Numbered from the stretch's first letter, positions 7,003 to 14,810 are shown. The stretch is DNA of 17,636 nucleotides from Ruminococcus sp. CAG:403 (GCA_000437255.1 FR899097.1:24069-41704), one strand, 5' to 3'. The notes: a model not told the origin generated them from the letters alone. Made by a program: numbers and translations.

Positions 7003-7242
7003 CGTTTTTTTGTTTTTTTGCAGAAAACCTTTAAATTTGTGCAATAGCACTAAAATAAAAAGCGGTTTCAATGCAAATTGCCAATTTTTTATGGAGATGT
7101 TGCAGAATTTACCGGAATCATCTGTTTTTTTGCATGTATAGTTCCTGCAAAAGCGGTTAAGATAACACCAACGCAGCACGCAGAATGCACGCAATTTCGC
7201 CATTCTGCACATGCATGCGGGATGAAATGAGGTGAAATCACA
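7003..7242. other. AT-rich spacer before the DUF378 gene
   Basis: No convincing gene on either strand; the longest frame (71 codons, minus) has no ribosome site and an unconvincing composition. It holds a T-rich stretch (7005-7018) and, nearer the gene, a perfect 8-base inverted repeat GCAGAATG (7180-7187) with CATTCTGC (7201-7208). I find no good sigma-A promoter for the DUF378 gene here. Confidence 0.5.
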
Positions 7243-7455
7243 ATGTGGGATCGTCTCGCATTAATTATCCTGGTAATCGGCGGCATCAACTGGGGACTGG
7301 TCGGCATTTTTGAATTCGACGCAGTTGCCTGGATCTTTGGCGGTGCAGCCGCTCTCATCAGCCGAATCATTTATATCTTAGTGGCTCTGGCAGCTGTCTG
7401 GTGCATTTCTTTTCTATTCCGGCGCAATGCAATGGGAACAACCGCAGACATCTAA
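7243..7455 (+). CDS. DUF378 family small membrane protein
   Basis: The 70-residue protein has two membrane helices (about 4-24 and 37-59) and the family's 'GGINWGLVGIFEFD' motif in the first half, followed by 'IIYILVALAAVW'. It matches DUF378 (B. subtilis YuzA type) in length and order. Function is unknown in all members I know of. The ATG at 7243 has GAGGTG (7229-7234) 8 bases upstream. It stands alone, with a strong terminator after it. The last residues are polar and probably cytoplasmic. Confidence 0.9.
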   Translation: MWDRLALIILVIGGINWGLVGIFEFDAVAWIFGGAAALISRIIYILVALAAVWCISFLFRRNAMGTTADI

Positions 7456-7473
7456 CAGCATCTATTCCGCAAC

Positions 7474-7516
7474 AAAAAAACGATCAGTCCGTCTGCAAGC
7501 GGATTGATCGTTTTTT
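7474..7516. terminator. Bidirectional terminator between the DUF378 gene and the LRR operon
   Basis: CGATCAGTCCG (7481-7491) pairs with CGGATTGATCG (7500-7510), with one G-U pair in RNA, between a 7-base A run and a 6-base T run. It serves both the plus-strand DUF378 gene and the minus-strand LRR operon that ends at 7559. Confidence 0.9.
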
Positions 7517-7558
7517 CAAACACTGTCCCCCGATTCCGGCAGGCAGCGAATCGATGTG

Positions 7559-9280
7559 CTACTTTGATTCTGTCGTTTGATTAGCTGCTTCTGCGGCCGG
7601 CTGTGCCGATTCTGTATCTGAATCCGCATCAGCGTGTCCCCGGAAATGTGTCATACCATGCGCCACAGAATCAATCACTGGAACAGTCGGCGATGCAGAT
7701 TCGTCTTCGTCCTCGTCCTCCTTGCCAAGAATACTCTGATAGCCGTCATCCGATTCCTTTTCCTCTGCATCAGATGCCTGCTCCCGCTGAGACAGCGGAA
7801 CCCGCTTTTGCTGCTGGGCTTTTTTCAAGGCTTCCCGTTCTTCCGGGGTGAGCATATTACGCCGAATCACACGCACTGCCAACAAGAGAATAATCAAACC
7901 GGCAGCACCCAGTACCACCCAAAAAACAAAGGATTTCCAGTTGAAATTCAGGGCATGGAATGAAATCTTGACATCACAGTTTTTGACATAATCCGATGCG
8001 GTTCCCGTATAGCCGCTGAGTACAAAGCCGGAAACCGCCTTTACGGCAATCTCATCCCCGGCTGCGTTGGCGGTATTGGCAGAATCCGTCTCTTCCGTAC
8101 AGCCAAATGCATAGGAACCGATGCTGGAAACTCGCTTCGGCAACGTAACATCCAGCAGTTTCGGACAAGCAAAAAAGGCATAGCTGCCGATGCTGAGATC
8201 TTCCCCGGTTTGTTCTTCTGCATCTGCACCAACAAAAGTTACCGTTTGCAGAGCGGAGCAGCTGTCAAATGCATTGTCTCCAATGGTGGTCACTGCCTCC
8301 GGAAGAATGATGGAAGACAGTCCCACACAGCCATAAAATGCACCGTCTCCGATATAACGCAGCTTTTCCGGCAGCGTTACCTGTGTCAAACTAGCTGCAC
8401 ACATAAAGGCAGAAGGGCCAATGACCAGTGTGCTGTCCGGTACCGTATAGGAGGTTTCCGTTTGCGCCGCCGGATAGCAGTAGAGTACTTCCAAATTCTT
8501 GTCAAACAGTGCGCCTTCGTGCACCGTGAAATATTCGTTGCCATCTGCAACGACAATCTCCTTTAATCCGGTACAGCCGGAAAATGCCATCACGCCGACA
8601 TCTTCCACGGAAGCCGGAATGGTGATGCTTTCCAATGCCGGGCAGGAGAAAAACATCTGCGTACCCAATGTAGTCAGGCTTTCCGGAAGTGTAACTTCTT
8701 GCAGCTTGGCACAGCCGAAAAACAGCTTCAAGCCAACTGCGGTCACAGTCTCCGGAAATGTAAAGGTTTCCAGAGAAGTACATAGCGCAAACGCCATGTC
8801 TCCAATTTCTGTCACTTGACTGCCTAGCTTGATTTCCTGCAAACTGCTGCATCCCTGGAAACAGCCAGCCGGAATTTTTGTAACACTGTCCGGCAGCGTA
8901 ATAGATGTCAGCCCGGTACATCCATTAAAAGCGCCATCTTCAATGGTTGTCACAGACTTCGGAATGGTAACAGATGCCATACTTTCCATGCCTTCAAAGG
9001 CGCCGTCTCCGATTCCGGTTATGGTATAGCCGCTGATCTTTTCGCCAATGTTGACGTAACTGGCACCCAGCGTACAATCGGTTACCGACACCGTTGCAGC
9101 TCCGGTAATGGTGTAGGTCAGTACCCCGTCATCAAAAGTATCCCCGACTGCATAGCTCGTCTGATTGTCCTGCAAAATGCTGTCATTGCCGACTGCCCAA
9201 ACCACAGTAGAAGCTGGCAGTGCACCGCACAGCAAAACGCCGGACAGCAGCGCAGCAGCAATTCGTTTGAATTGATTCAT
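7559..9280 (-). CDS. BspA-like LRR surface protein with long acidic cytoplasmic tail (third gene of LRR operon)
   Basis: The 573-residue product is a predicted type I membrane protein. A signal peptide (about 1-29, 'VVWA/VG') is followed by roughly eleven LRR_5 (BspA/TpLRR) repeats of about 23 residues, e.g. 'IEDGAFNGCTGLTSITLPD'. A non-repeat island near the middle ('VADGNEYFTVHEGALF...YTVPDS') occurs in all three proteins of the operon. The LRR tract ends at 'IGSYAFGC' plus a cap, 'VSGFVLSGYTG'. One helix (about 450-474) ends in 'RVIRR', and a 99-residue tail follows with an acidic run 'KEDEDEDESA'. LRR_5 proteins elsewhere act in adhesion and protein binding; the ligand here is unknown. 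Ribosome site GGAAGGA is 7-8 bases before the ATG, and only 19 bases separate it from the preceding gene's stop. Confidence 0.88.
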   Translation of the reverse strand: MNQFKRIAAALLSGVLLCGALPASTVVWAVGNDSILQDNQTSYAVGDTFDDGVLTYTITGAATVSVTDCTLGASYVNIGEKISGYTITGIGDGAFEGMESMASVTIPKSVTTIEDGAFNGCTGLTSITLPDSVTKIPAGCFQGCSSLQEIKLGSQVTEIGDMAFALCTSLETFTFPETVTAVGLKLFFGCAKLQEVTLPESLTTLGTQMFFSCPALESITIPASVEDVGVMAFSGCTGLKEIVVADGNEYFTVHEGALFDKNLEVLYCYPAAQTETSYTVPDSTLVIGPSAFMCAASLTQVTLPEKLRYIGDGAFYGCVGLSSIILPEAVTTIGDNAFDSCSALQTVTFVGADAEEQTGEDLSIGSYAFFACPKLLDVTLPKRVSSIGSYAFGCTEETDSANTANAAGDEIAVKAVSGFVLSGYTGTASDYVKNCDVKISFHALNFNWKSFVFWVVLGAAGLIILLLAVRVIRRNMLTPEEREALKKAQQQKRVPLSQREQASDAEEKESDDGYQSILGKEDEDEDESASPTVPVIDSVAHGMTHFRGHADADSDTESAQPAAEAANQTTESK

Positions 9281-9299
9281 AACTGATTCCTTCCTTGAA

Positions 9300-10724
9300 T
9301 TAATGGCGGCGGTTCATGCAAACAATGCCCACAATGACACCACCTGCAACGAGTACAACAGCTGCTACACAGCAGACAATCCCCCAAGTTGGAAAACCGC
9401 TGGAAGCAGAAAGGTTGTGATCTTTTCGGTACGCCTGTACCGTTTTGCTGTTCCCCTGCAGCGAAAAGCCTTCAATTGGCTGATAATTTTCCGAATCGGC
9501 AGCAATCATATACCCAAATGCATATGTTCCAATTTCCGTTACGCTGTCCGGGAGCGTCACTGTTTTCAGCGACAGGCAATTCAGAAAGGCACTGCTGCCG
9601 ATGGTTGTAACACCTTCCGGAATGGTCACAGAAGTCAATGCGGTACATGCTCCAAAGCAGTGCTCCCCAATGGTTTGCAAAGAGCTTGGAAGCGTAATGG
9701 ATTCCAATGCCGAACAGCCATAAAATGCCGCTCCGTTCAGCGCCGTGATGCCCTCTGGCAGCGTCACTTGCTGCAACGCCGTACAATAAATGAAGCAGTC
9801 TGCACCAAGCTCTGTCACCTGGTTCAGATCCAATGTCTCTAAGGAAGCTGCATAGTTAAAACTCCAATCCGCTAAGCTGGTGCATCCATCCGGAACCGTA
9901 TACGTCGTCTCCGGCTTGTTTTGCGGATAGCGAATCAGCTGGCTGCCGTCTGCGGTAAAGAGTACACCGTTCTGATCGGCGTATGCCGGATTTCCGGCAG
10001 CAACGTACAGATTGGTCAATGCGGCACAGTCATCCCAGACATACTGCCCCAACGAGGTGCAGGCTGCCGGAATGGTCATTTCCGTCAAAGCACTGCACTG
10101 CCGAAAGGCATAATCCCCAATGGTGGTTACCGTTTCCGGAATGGAAAACGTGGTCAGTGCGGTACAAGCTTCAAATGCCTGTCCGCCGATCTGTGTCACC
10201 GCACCATTCAGCGTCACCGCGGTCAAATTGGAACAGCCCTGAAAAGCAGCTTCCGGAATGGTGGTCAGTCCAGCCGGAAGCGTAACCGTTTCCAGAGAAG
10301 TACAAGTCTGAAAAGCGCCCTTTCCGATTTCGGTTACGGAACTCGGAATTGTCAAGCTTTTCAGTGAATTGCAGCAGTAAAAAGCACTCTCGCCGATTTT
10401 GGTAATGGAATTCGGCAAAGTAACAGTACTCAGCAGCTGGCATTGGGTAAAGGCACCGTTTCCAAGCTGTGTAACTGGTTTCCCGGAAATGGTTGCCGGG
10501 ACTTCTGCTTCCGTTGCATTGGTATCGCAGGAAGTAATGGTAATGCCTGTATCCGTCTCTTCATAGGTGAAGATTCCGGAAACTTTATGTCCGGAGGTTT
10601 CCTCCTCCATATACGTATAGGAATCGGAGTTTTCGCCTTCTGCGGGAATGCCGGGTGTCCAGATCAATCCGCACAGGGTCAGAACCGAAAGGACTGCGGA
10701 GGCTGCGTGTTTCCATCCATTCAT
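9300..10724 (-). CDS. BspA-like LRR membrane protein with almost no tail (second gene of LRR operon)
   Basis: The 474-residue product has a signal peptide (cleavage near 'GIPA/EG', about residue 28) and about twelve LRR_5 repeats such as 'IGESAFYCCNSLKSLTIPS' and 'IGDYAFRQCSALTEMTIPA'. It has the shared island 'VAAGNPAYADQNGVLF...YTVPDG', a cap 'IEGFSLQGNSKTVQAY', and one C-terminal helix (about 447-470) ending in 'NRRH'. Only a few basic residues are left inside the cell, unlike its two neighbours. The ATG overlaps the upstream gene's TGA as ATGA (10724-10721), with GAGGAT just before it, so translation is probably coupled. It looks like a tandem duplicate of its neighbours. A role in adhesion or substrate binding is inference from the family. 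Confidence 0.88.
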   Translation of the reverse strand: MNGWKHAASAVLSVLTLCGLIWTPGIPAEGENSDSYTYMEEETSGHKVSGIFTYEETDTGITITSCDTNATEAEVPATISGKPVTQLGNGAFTQCQLLSTVTLPNSITKIGESAFYCCNSLKSLTIPSSVTEIGKGAFQTCTSLETVTLPAGLTTIPEAAFQGCSNLTAVTLNGAVTQIGGQAFEACTALTTFSIPETVTTIGDYAFRQCSALTEMTIPAACTSLGQYVWDDCAALTNLYVAAGNPAYADQNGVLFTADGSQLIRYPQNKPETTYTVPDGCTSLADWSFNYAASLETLDLNQVTELGADCFIYCTALQQVTLPEGITALNGAAFYGCSALESITLPSSLQTIGEHCFGACTALTSVTIPEGVTTIGSSAFLNCLSLKTVTLPDSVTEIGTYAFGYMIAADSENYQPIEGFSLQGNSKTVQAYRKDHNLSASSGFPTWGIVCCVAAVVLVAGGVIVGIVCMNRRH

Positions 10725-12004
10725 TCGTGATCCTCACCGTCCGATGATGTTTTGGAGGCAGACTGCTGCTGATCCGGATTTTGCTTGTCCGCCGTCTGCT
10801 TGTCAGAATCCGATTTGCTGTCTGTCTGCTTTTTCTTAGAAGTATCCTTCTTCGGCCGATTGGTAAGCAGGAGTGCACCGCCGCCAATCAGCAATACAAC
10901 TCCACAAGCAATGCCGAAGAGCAGTTTCTTGCTGTTGTCCTTCTTGGTTACATCGGTAGAGGATTTGCTCTTATCACCAGTTGCATTGGCTGCTTCCTCT
11001 GCAATGGCTTCGCTGTCCTGAATGCTATTTCCTGTATCCTTTACCGGAACAAAAGTGAAATTATTTTTATAATCAGAATATTCCGAATCGGTTTCAGTTG
11101 CATATTCCTGCGCCTTGGAACCGGTTACACCATAAATGATAAAACCATCCACCGGTGTGGTCATATCCTGATAGCCGATGGCACAATATCCAATGGAGCC
11201 AACGGAAGCAGGTACGGTAATACTGGTCAGACCAGTTCCGGTAAAGGCACCCATTCCAATGGTAGTCAGGGATTCCGGCAGTTTGATCTCCGTCATGCCG
11301 GTACAGTTTGCAAAAGCTGCATTGCCGATGTATTCCAGTTTTTCCGGCAGATTCCAATCCGTCATATCTGCACAATAGGAAAATGCATAGTCATAAATTG
11401 CCGTGATATTCGGGGAGAACGTCACATCCGTCAAGGTGCTGTAGGCAAATGCCCACTCATTGATGGTGGTAACGGAATCCGGCATGGTGATCGATTGCAG
11501 CTTGGCATACCCAAAGGCACCCGTTCCAATTTGTTCAACGCCGTCCGGAACGGTAAAGGTCTTCTCCGTCTTGCCATTCGGGTAGGCAATCAGGAAGGTA
11601 TTATCCTTAGAGTAAAGAATGTCGTCCTGCGCTGCATAAACGAGATTGCCATCAGCAACGGAGAAAGAGGTGATATTGTCACATCCAAAAAAGCAACTGT
11701 CCCCCAAATCCGTCATAGCAGCAGAAACAGAAACCGTTTCCAGTGTATCATTATCGGCAAAAATGTAGTCGCTTGCCTTGGTAACCGGATGTCCATCCAG
11801 CTCTTCCGGCAAAACCAGATCTTTTCCGCCCGTGTAAGCTGTCAGTGTGGCATTGCCGTCATCGTCCAGCGTATAGGAAAAATCGCCGCTGGTATAAGTT
11901 TCTGCGGTACTAGAGGCATCTTCCGCCGCAGCCGGCATCGAAAACACCGCAGTGGGAAGAAAAATGGCACCCAGCAGTGCGGTACAAATGAGATGTTTTT
12001 TCAT
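10721..12004 (-). CDS. BspA-like LRR membrane protein with Lys/Ser/Asp/Gln-rich tail (first gene of LRR operon)
   Basis: The 427-residue product begins with a clear signal peptide ('MKKHLICTALLGAIFLP', cleavage near 'AAA/ED', about 27). About eight LRR_5 repeats follow ('IGNAAFANCTGMTEIKLPE'), with the shared island 'VADGNLVYAAQDDILY...FTVPDG' lying early and a cap 'VDGFIIYGVTGSKAQEYA'. One helix (about 361-382) and a 45-residue charged, low-complexity tail rich in Lys, Ser, Asp and Gln complete it. It is the shortest of the three LRR tracts. The only good start is the ATG at 12004, yet the nearest ribosome site, AAAGGAG at 12041-12035, is 30 bases away across a perfect hairpin. I see no clear promoter in the 117 bases after glmS, so read-through from glmS is possible. 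Confidence 0.87.
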   Translation of the reverse strand: MKKHLICTALLGAIFLPTAVFSMPAAAEDASSTAETYTSGDFSYTLDDDGNATLTAYTGGKDLVLPEELDGHPVTKASDYIFADNDTLETVSVSAAMTDLGDSCFFGCDNITSFSVADGNLVYAAQDDILYSKDNTFLIAYPNGKTEKTFTVPDGVEQIGTGAFGYAKLQSITMPDSVTTINEWAFAYSTLTDVTFSPNITAIYDYAFSYCADMTDWNLPEKLEYIGNAAFANCTGMTEIKLPESLTTIGMGAFTGTGLTSITVPASVGSIGYCAIGYQDMTTPVDGFIIYGVTGSKAQEYATETDSEYSDYKNNFTFVPVKDTGNSIQDSEAIAEEAANATGDKSKSSTDVTKKDNSKKLLFGIACGVVLLIGGGALLLTNRPKKDTSKKKQTDSKSDSDKQTADKQNPDQQQSASKTSSDGEDHE

Positions 12005-12041
12005 AGTATTTGCTATCTGCCGAACAGATAGCCGCTCCTTT
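12005..12041 (-). promoter_or_regulatory. Hairpin-bridged Shine-Dalgarno of the LRR operon
   Basis: On the minus strand AAAGGAG (12041-12035) is followed by GC, then a perfect hairpin GCTATCTG-TTCGG-CAGATAGC (12032-12012), then AAATACT and the ATG. Linear spacing is 30 bases; with the hairpin folded out it becomes 9, an optimal distance. No purine-rich site lies closer to the ATG. Similar hairpins between SD and start are known in phage T4 genes. Confidence 0.65.
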
Positions 12042-12059
12042 CTGCGTTTTCATAGAAAT

Positions 12060-12101
12060 GGGGCAGCAGACACATGCGACACATGCGCCCAAACCTGCCC
12101 C
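12060..12101 (-). terminator. Possible weak terminator or stem after glmS, enclosing a tandem repeat
   Basis: GGGGCAG (12060-12066) pairs with CTGCCCC (12095-12101) across a 28-base loop holding a perfect tandem repeat of ACACATGCG (12070-12078 and 12079-12087). On the minus strand it is followed only by ATTTCT, so termination would be partial. This would let some glmS transcription reach the LRR genes. Confidence 0.35.
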
Positions 12102-12121
12102 CTGTTCCACTTCCAAAATCC

Positions 12122-13942
12122 TTATTCCACGGTAACGGACTTTGCCAGATTCCGTGGTTTATCGACATCGTTCCCCTTTAATACAGATGTATAGTATGCA
12201 ATCAGCTGCAACGGAACCACTGCAATCATCGGCATCAGCAGGTCGTCAAAATCTGGCAAACCGAATTTCATATCAGCAGTATGATCGTCCGGCTGATAGG
12301 TGTCCCGACAAATCAGAATCACCTTTGCGCCTCTGGACTTGACTTCCTGGATGTTGCTGATGGTTTTCTCAAACAATGCCTGCTGAGTTGCCACTGCAAT
12401 AACCGGCATACCGTCTGAAATCAGCGAAATGGTACCATGTTTCAGCTCGCCGGCTGCATAGGATTCCGAATGAATGTAGGAAATTTCCTTGAGCTTCAGA
12501 GACCCCTCCATGCTCAATGCATAATCCAGCCCTCTGCCGATGTACAGCAAGCTGTCTGCGGTAATCAGCTGCGAGGCAATATGCTGGGTTTCCTCTTTGT
12601 GTTCCAAAATGGTACGGATGACATCCGGTGTCTGCTGCAACAGGGCAACCAATCTGCGGCACTCTGTCTCATCAATGGCATTTACAGCCAGCGCCAATTC
12701 AAACGCCAGTAAGTACATCACGGCAATCTGCACCATGTATGCCTTGGTAGAAGCAACTGCAATTTCCGGGCCCGCATGGGTATAGATCAGCATATCTGCT
12801 TCCCGTGCAATGGAGCTGCCCTTTGCATTGACAATGGCAAGCGTTTTCGCACCGAGCTGCTTGGCAAGCCGCATCGCTGCCAGACTGTCGGCAGTTTCTC
12901 CGGACTGGGAAATAATAATCACCAGATCTCCTTCGCCGACCAGCGGATCCCGATACCGGAATTCTGAAGCAATATCGACTGTAACCGGAACCTTTGCCAG
13001 TTTTTCAATGACATACTTTCCAACCATACCGGCATGCATGGCGGTTCCGCAGGCAACCACAAAAATCTGGCGGAAGCCCTTGAGTACTTCCGGTGTAATG
13101 CCGCATTCTTCCAGGTTGGGCAAGCCATCCCGGATACGGGGCTGAATGGTGGTCTTGATGGCAGTCGGCTGCTCGTGAATTTCCTTCAACATAAAGTGGG
13201 CATAGCCGCCCTTTTCCGCAGCTTCCATGTCCCAGTCGGCGGTTTTCCGTTCCTTTTCCACCCGTTTACCGTACACATCATACACTTCTGCACCATTTGC
13301 ATTCAAAACGACAATTTCATCATAATCCAGCAGGTAATAATCCTTCGTGTAGCGTAAAATAGCCGGAACATCCGATGCAATAAAGGATTCCCCTTTGCCC
13401 AGTCCGACAATCAGCGGACTTTCCCGCCGAACCGCATACACTTCGCCCGGATGATCGGCGAACAGAATGCCCAATGCATAGGAACCTTCCAGATCCCGGA
13501 TGGTTTCTGCAATGGTGTCCAACGGACTGCCGTTATAATTGTAATCCAATAATTTTGCTGCAACTTCTGTATCGGTATCACTGTCAAAGGTTACACCTTT
13601 TGACAGCAAGTAATTTTTCAATTCTTTATAATTTTCAATGATGCCGTTGTGTACGATGGTGACCCGTCCGCCGCTGTGGGGGTGCGAATTCACATCAGAA
13701 GGTTCCCCGTGTGTTGCCCATCGAGTATGCCCGATGCCAACATGACCATTTGGTCTTCCTTCCTGCTCCATCTTCTGTTCCAGATTTTTCAAGCGACCCT
13801 TTGACTTTGCCACTTTAATCTTTCCATGATCAAATACTGCGATACCGGCGGAATCATATCCACGGTATTCCAGCTTGGTCAGGCCGCTCATGAGGACATC
13901 CACGCAATCCCTTTGCCCTACATAGCCTACTATGCCGCACAT
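12122..13942 (-). CDS. glmS: Glutamine--fructose-6-phosphate aminotransferase (isomerizing)
   Basis: The 606-residue enzyme makes glucosamine-6-phosphate from fructose-6-phosphate and glutamine, the first step toward UDP-GlcNAc and peptidoglycan. The N-terminal glutaminase domain starts 'MCGIVGYVG', with C2 the nucleophile after Met removal, and has 'HTRWATHG' (72-79) and 'HNGIIENYKELK' (98-109). Two SIS isomerase domains follow with 'CGTAMHAG' (298-305), 'SQSGETADS' (345-353) and 'ASTKAYMVQ'; the C-terminus 'DVDKPRNLAKSVTVE' is diagnostic. Length is standard. The ATG at 13942 is chosen over a TTG two codons earlier because AGGAGG (13956-13951) is 8 bases from it and because Cys must follow Met. 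It has its own promoter and may extend into the LRR operon. Confidence 0.97.
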   Translation of the reverse strand: MCGIVGYVGQRDCVDVLMSGLTKLEYRGYDSAGIAVFDHGKIKVAKSKGRLKNLEQKMEQEGRPNGHVGIGHTRWATHGEPSDVNSHPHSGGRVTIVHNGIIENYKELKNYLLSKGVTFDSDTDTEVAAKLLDYNYNGSPLDTIAETIRDLEGSYALGILFADHPGEVYAVRRESPLIVGLGKGESFIASDVPAILRYTKDYYLLDYDEIVVLNANGAEVYDVYGKRVEKERKTADWDMEAAEKGGYAHFMLKEIHEQPTAIKTTIQPRIRDGLPNLEECGITPEVLKGFRQIFVVACGTAMHAGMVGKYVIEKLAKVPVTVDIASEFRYRDPLVGEGDLVIIISQSGETADSLAAMRLAKQLGAKTLAIVNAKGSSIAREADMLIYTHAGPEIAVASTKAYMVQIAVMYLLAFELALAVNAIDETECRRLVALLQQTPDVIRTILEHKEETQHIASQLITADSLLYIGRGLDYALSMEGSLKLKEISYIHSESYAAGELKHGTISLISDGMPVIAVATQQALFEKTISNIQEVKSRGAKVILICRDTYQPDDHTADMKFGLPDFDDLLMPMIAVVPLQLIAYYTSVLKGNDVDKPRNLAKSVTVE

Positions 13943-13950
13943 CTGCAACG

Positions 13951-13956
13951 CCTCCT
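13951..13956 (-). promoter_or_regulatory. Ribosome site that decides the glmS start
   Basis: AGGAGG, 8 bases before the ATG at 13942 and only 2 bases before the in-frame TTG at 13948, which is therefore too close to be used. Confidence 0.85.
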
Positions 13957-13972
13957 AACTAATAGATACTTT

Positions 13973-14001
13973 ATTATAGCACAGTTTCCACAAAAGTGCA
14001 A
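13973..14001 (-). promoter_or_regulatory. Extended -10 promoter of glmS
   Basis: A perfect TATAAT (13978-13973) preceded by TGC, with a poor -35 (TTGCAC, 14001-13996) at 17 bases. The extended -10 would compensate. The leader is only about 25 bases, so there is no glmS ribozyme. Confidence 0.6.
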
Positions 14002-14033
14002 CAAAAATTTTAGAACTTATCCCAAGGAATGAT

Positions 14034-14064
14034 AAAAAAATCCGCTCACCTCATTGGGCGAGCG
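14034..14064 (-). terminator. Second of two tandem terminators after the DUF2798 gene
   Basis: On the minus strand CGCTCGCC (14064-14057) pairs with GGTGAGCG (14050-14043), with one G-U pair, then GATTTTTTT. It ends just before the glmS promoter and insulates glmS from upstream transcription. Confidence 0.8.
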
Positions 14065-14108
14065 AAAAAAACAATTGATGCTGCTTCATCTGGAAACAGC
14101 ACCAATCA
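14065..14108 (-). terminator. First of two tandem terminators after the DUF2798 gene
   Basis: On the minus strand TGATTGGTGCTG (14108-14097) pairs with CAGCATCAATTG (14083-14072), including G-U pairs, around a 13-base loop, then seven Ts (14071-14065). It starts 26 bases after the DUF2798 stop. Confidence 0.8.
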
Positions 14109-14134
14109 ATAGCTTCCATTTTTTGCACGGGCAA

Positions 14135-14644
14135 TCAATCTTCCTGTGCCGACATCTGCACAGCCGATGGCTTTGTGCGAACCGCTGATTGACGAAATAG
14201 CTGTCGAAATACAAACCGAACCAACGGTCCTGCAAAAAACAGCTGCCAGCAAAGTGCCATCGGGAAATTCAGAGCAGTTGTCTGTAGCCAAACACTGATC
14301 AGCTGCGTTCCGGCATGCTGAAAGAAAATCGTCGCAGCCAGACTCATCAGCGGACACATAAAGGCTACCGACACCGCAGAAATTGCGAGTACCAAATGAA
14401 ACGGATGTTCCTGCTCCATCGATACCAGCCGCATTGCGATTTTCTTCGCCAAATGTCCTACTACAAAAAAGTCCAGTACAAATGCAAGCGCTCCCATAAG
14501 CGGCAATTCCTGTAATGCAGCTACAAACACCCAGTTTTGCATACTGCCATTGCTCAATGCAATGTTATAACAAACCATTGCATATACCATAACAAGCACC
14601 ATCAAAATGGTAAAAATAACTTCTTGTAATTTGTTTTTGGGCAT
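14135..14644 (-). CDS. DUF2798 family four-helix membrane protein
   Basis: The 169-residue product has four predicted membrane helices (about 8-30, 47-66, 84-107, 118-147) arranged as two similar halves. Each half carries the DUF2798 pattern: 'ELPLMGALAFVLDFFVVGHLA' in the first and 'FPMALCWQLFFAGPLVRFVF' in the second. The family's function is unknown. The polar C-terminal tail is probably cytoplasmic. The ATG at 14644 has GAGGAGG about 8 bases upstream. It is monocistronic, with its own strong promoter, a leader of about 100 bases in which I see no obvious riboswitch, and tandem terminators. Confidence 0.87.
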   Translation of the reverse strand: MPKNKLQEVIFTILMVLVMVYAMVCYNIALSNGSMQNWVFVAALQELPLMGALAFVLDFFVVGHLAKKIAMRLVSMEQEHPFHLVLAISAVSVAFMCPLMSLAATIFFQHAGTQLISVWLQTTALNFPMALCWQLFFAGPLVRFVFRQLFRQSAVRTKPSAVQMSAQED

Positions 14645-14749
14645 AAAAAAATCCTCCTCATTGATTCCGACAAAATTTCATAAAATCGTGTTGTTCGTTA
14701 TCATTTCAGAGAATGTACGTTTCCAATAAAACCATTTTTATGTGTTTTT

Positions 14750-14778
14750 ATGATACCACAAATCCAGCAAATTGTCAA
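14750..14778 (-). promoter_or_regulatory. Sigma-A promoter of the DUF2798 gene
   Basis: A perfect TTGACA (14778-14773), 17-base spacer and TATCAT (14755-14750) preceded by TGG. Predicted start near 14743, leaving a 100-base leader. Confidence 0.75.
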
Positions 14779-14810
14779 GCTTCCTCCGCAAAATTCATCC
14801 ATCCTGCACA

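Noticed and set aside
6997..7212. Minus-strand frame of 71 codons in the gap before the DUF378 gene
   Set aside because: No ribosome site, Lys/Phe/Cys composition of AT-rich noncoding DNA, and its end runs into the sRNA promoter.
10781..12031. Long plus-strand frame (416 codons) opposite the first LRR gene
   Set aside because: It is the antisense shadow of a repetitive LRR gene, with periodic Arg/Cys/Ile-rich composition, no ribosome site and no recognisable domain.
13943..13948. TTG start two codons upstream of the glmS ATG
   Set aside because: It is 2 bases from the ribosome site and would bury the Cys nucleophile that must become residue 1.
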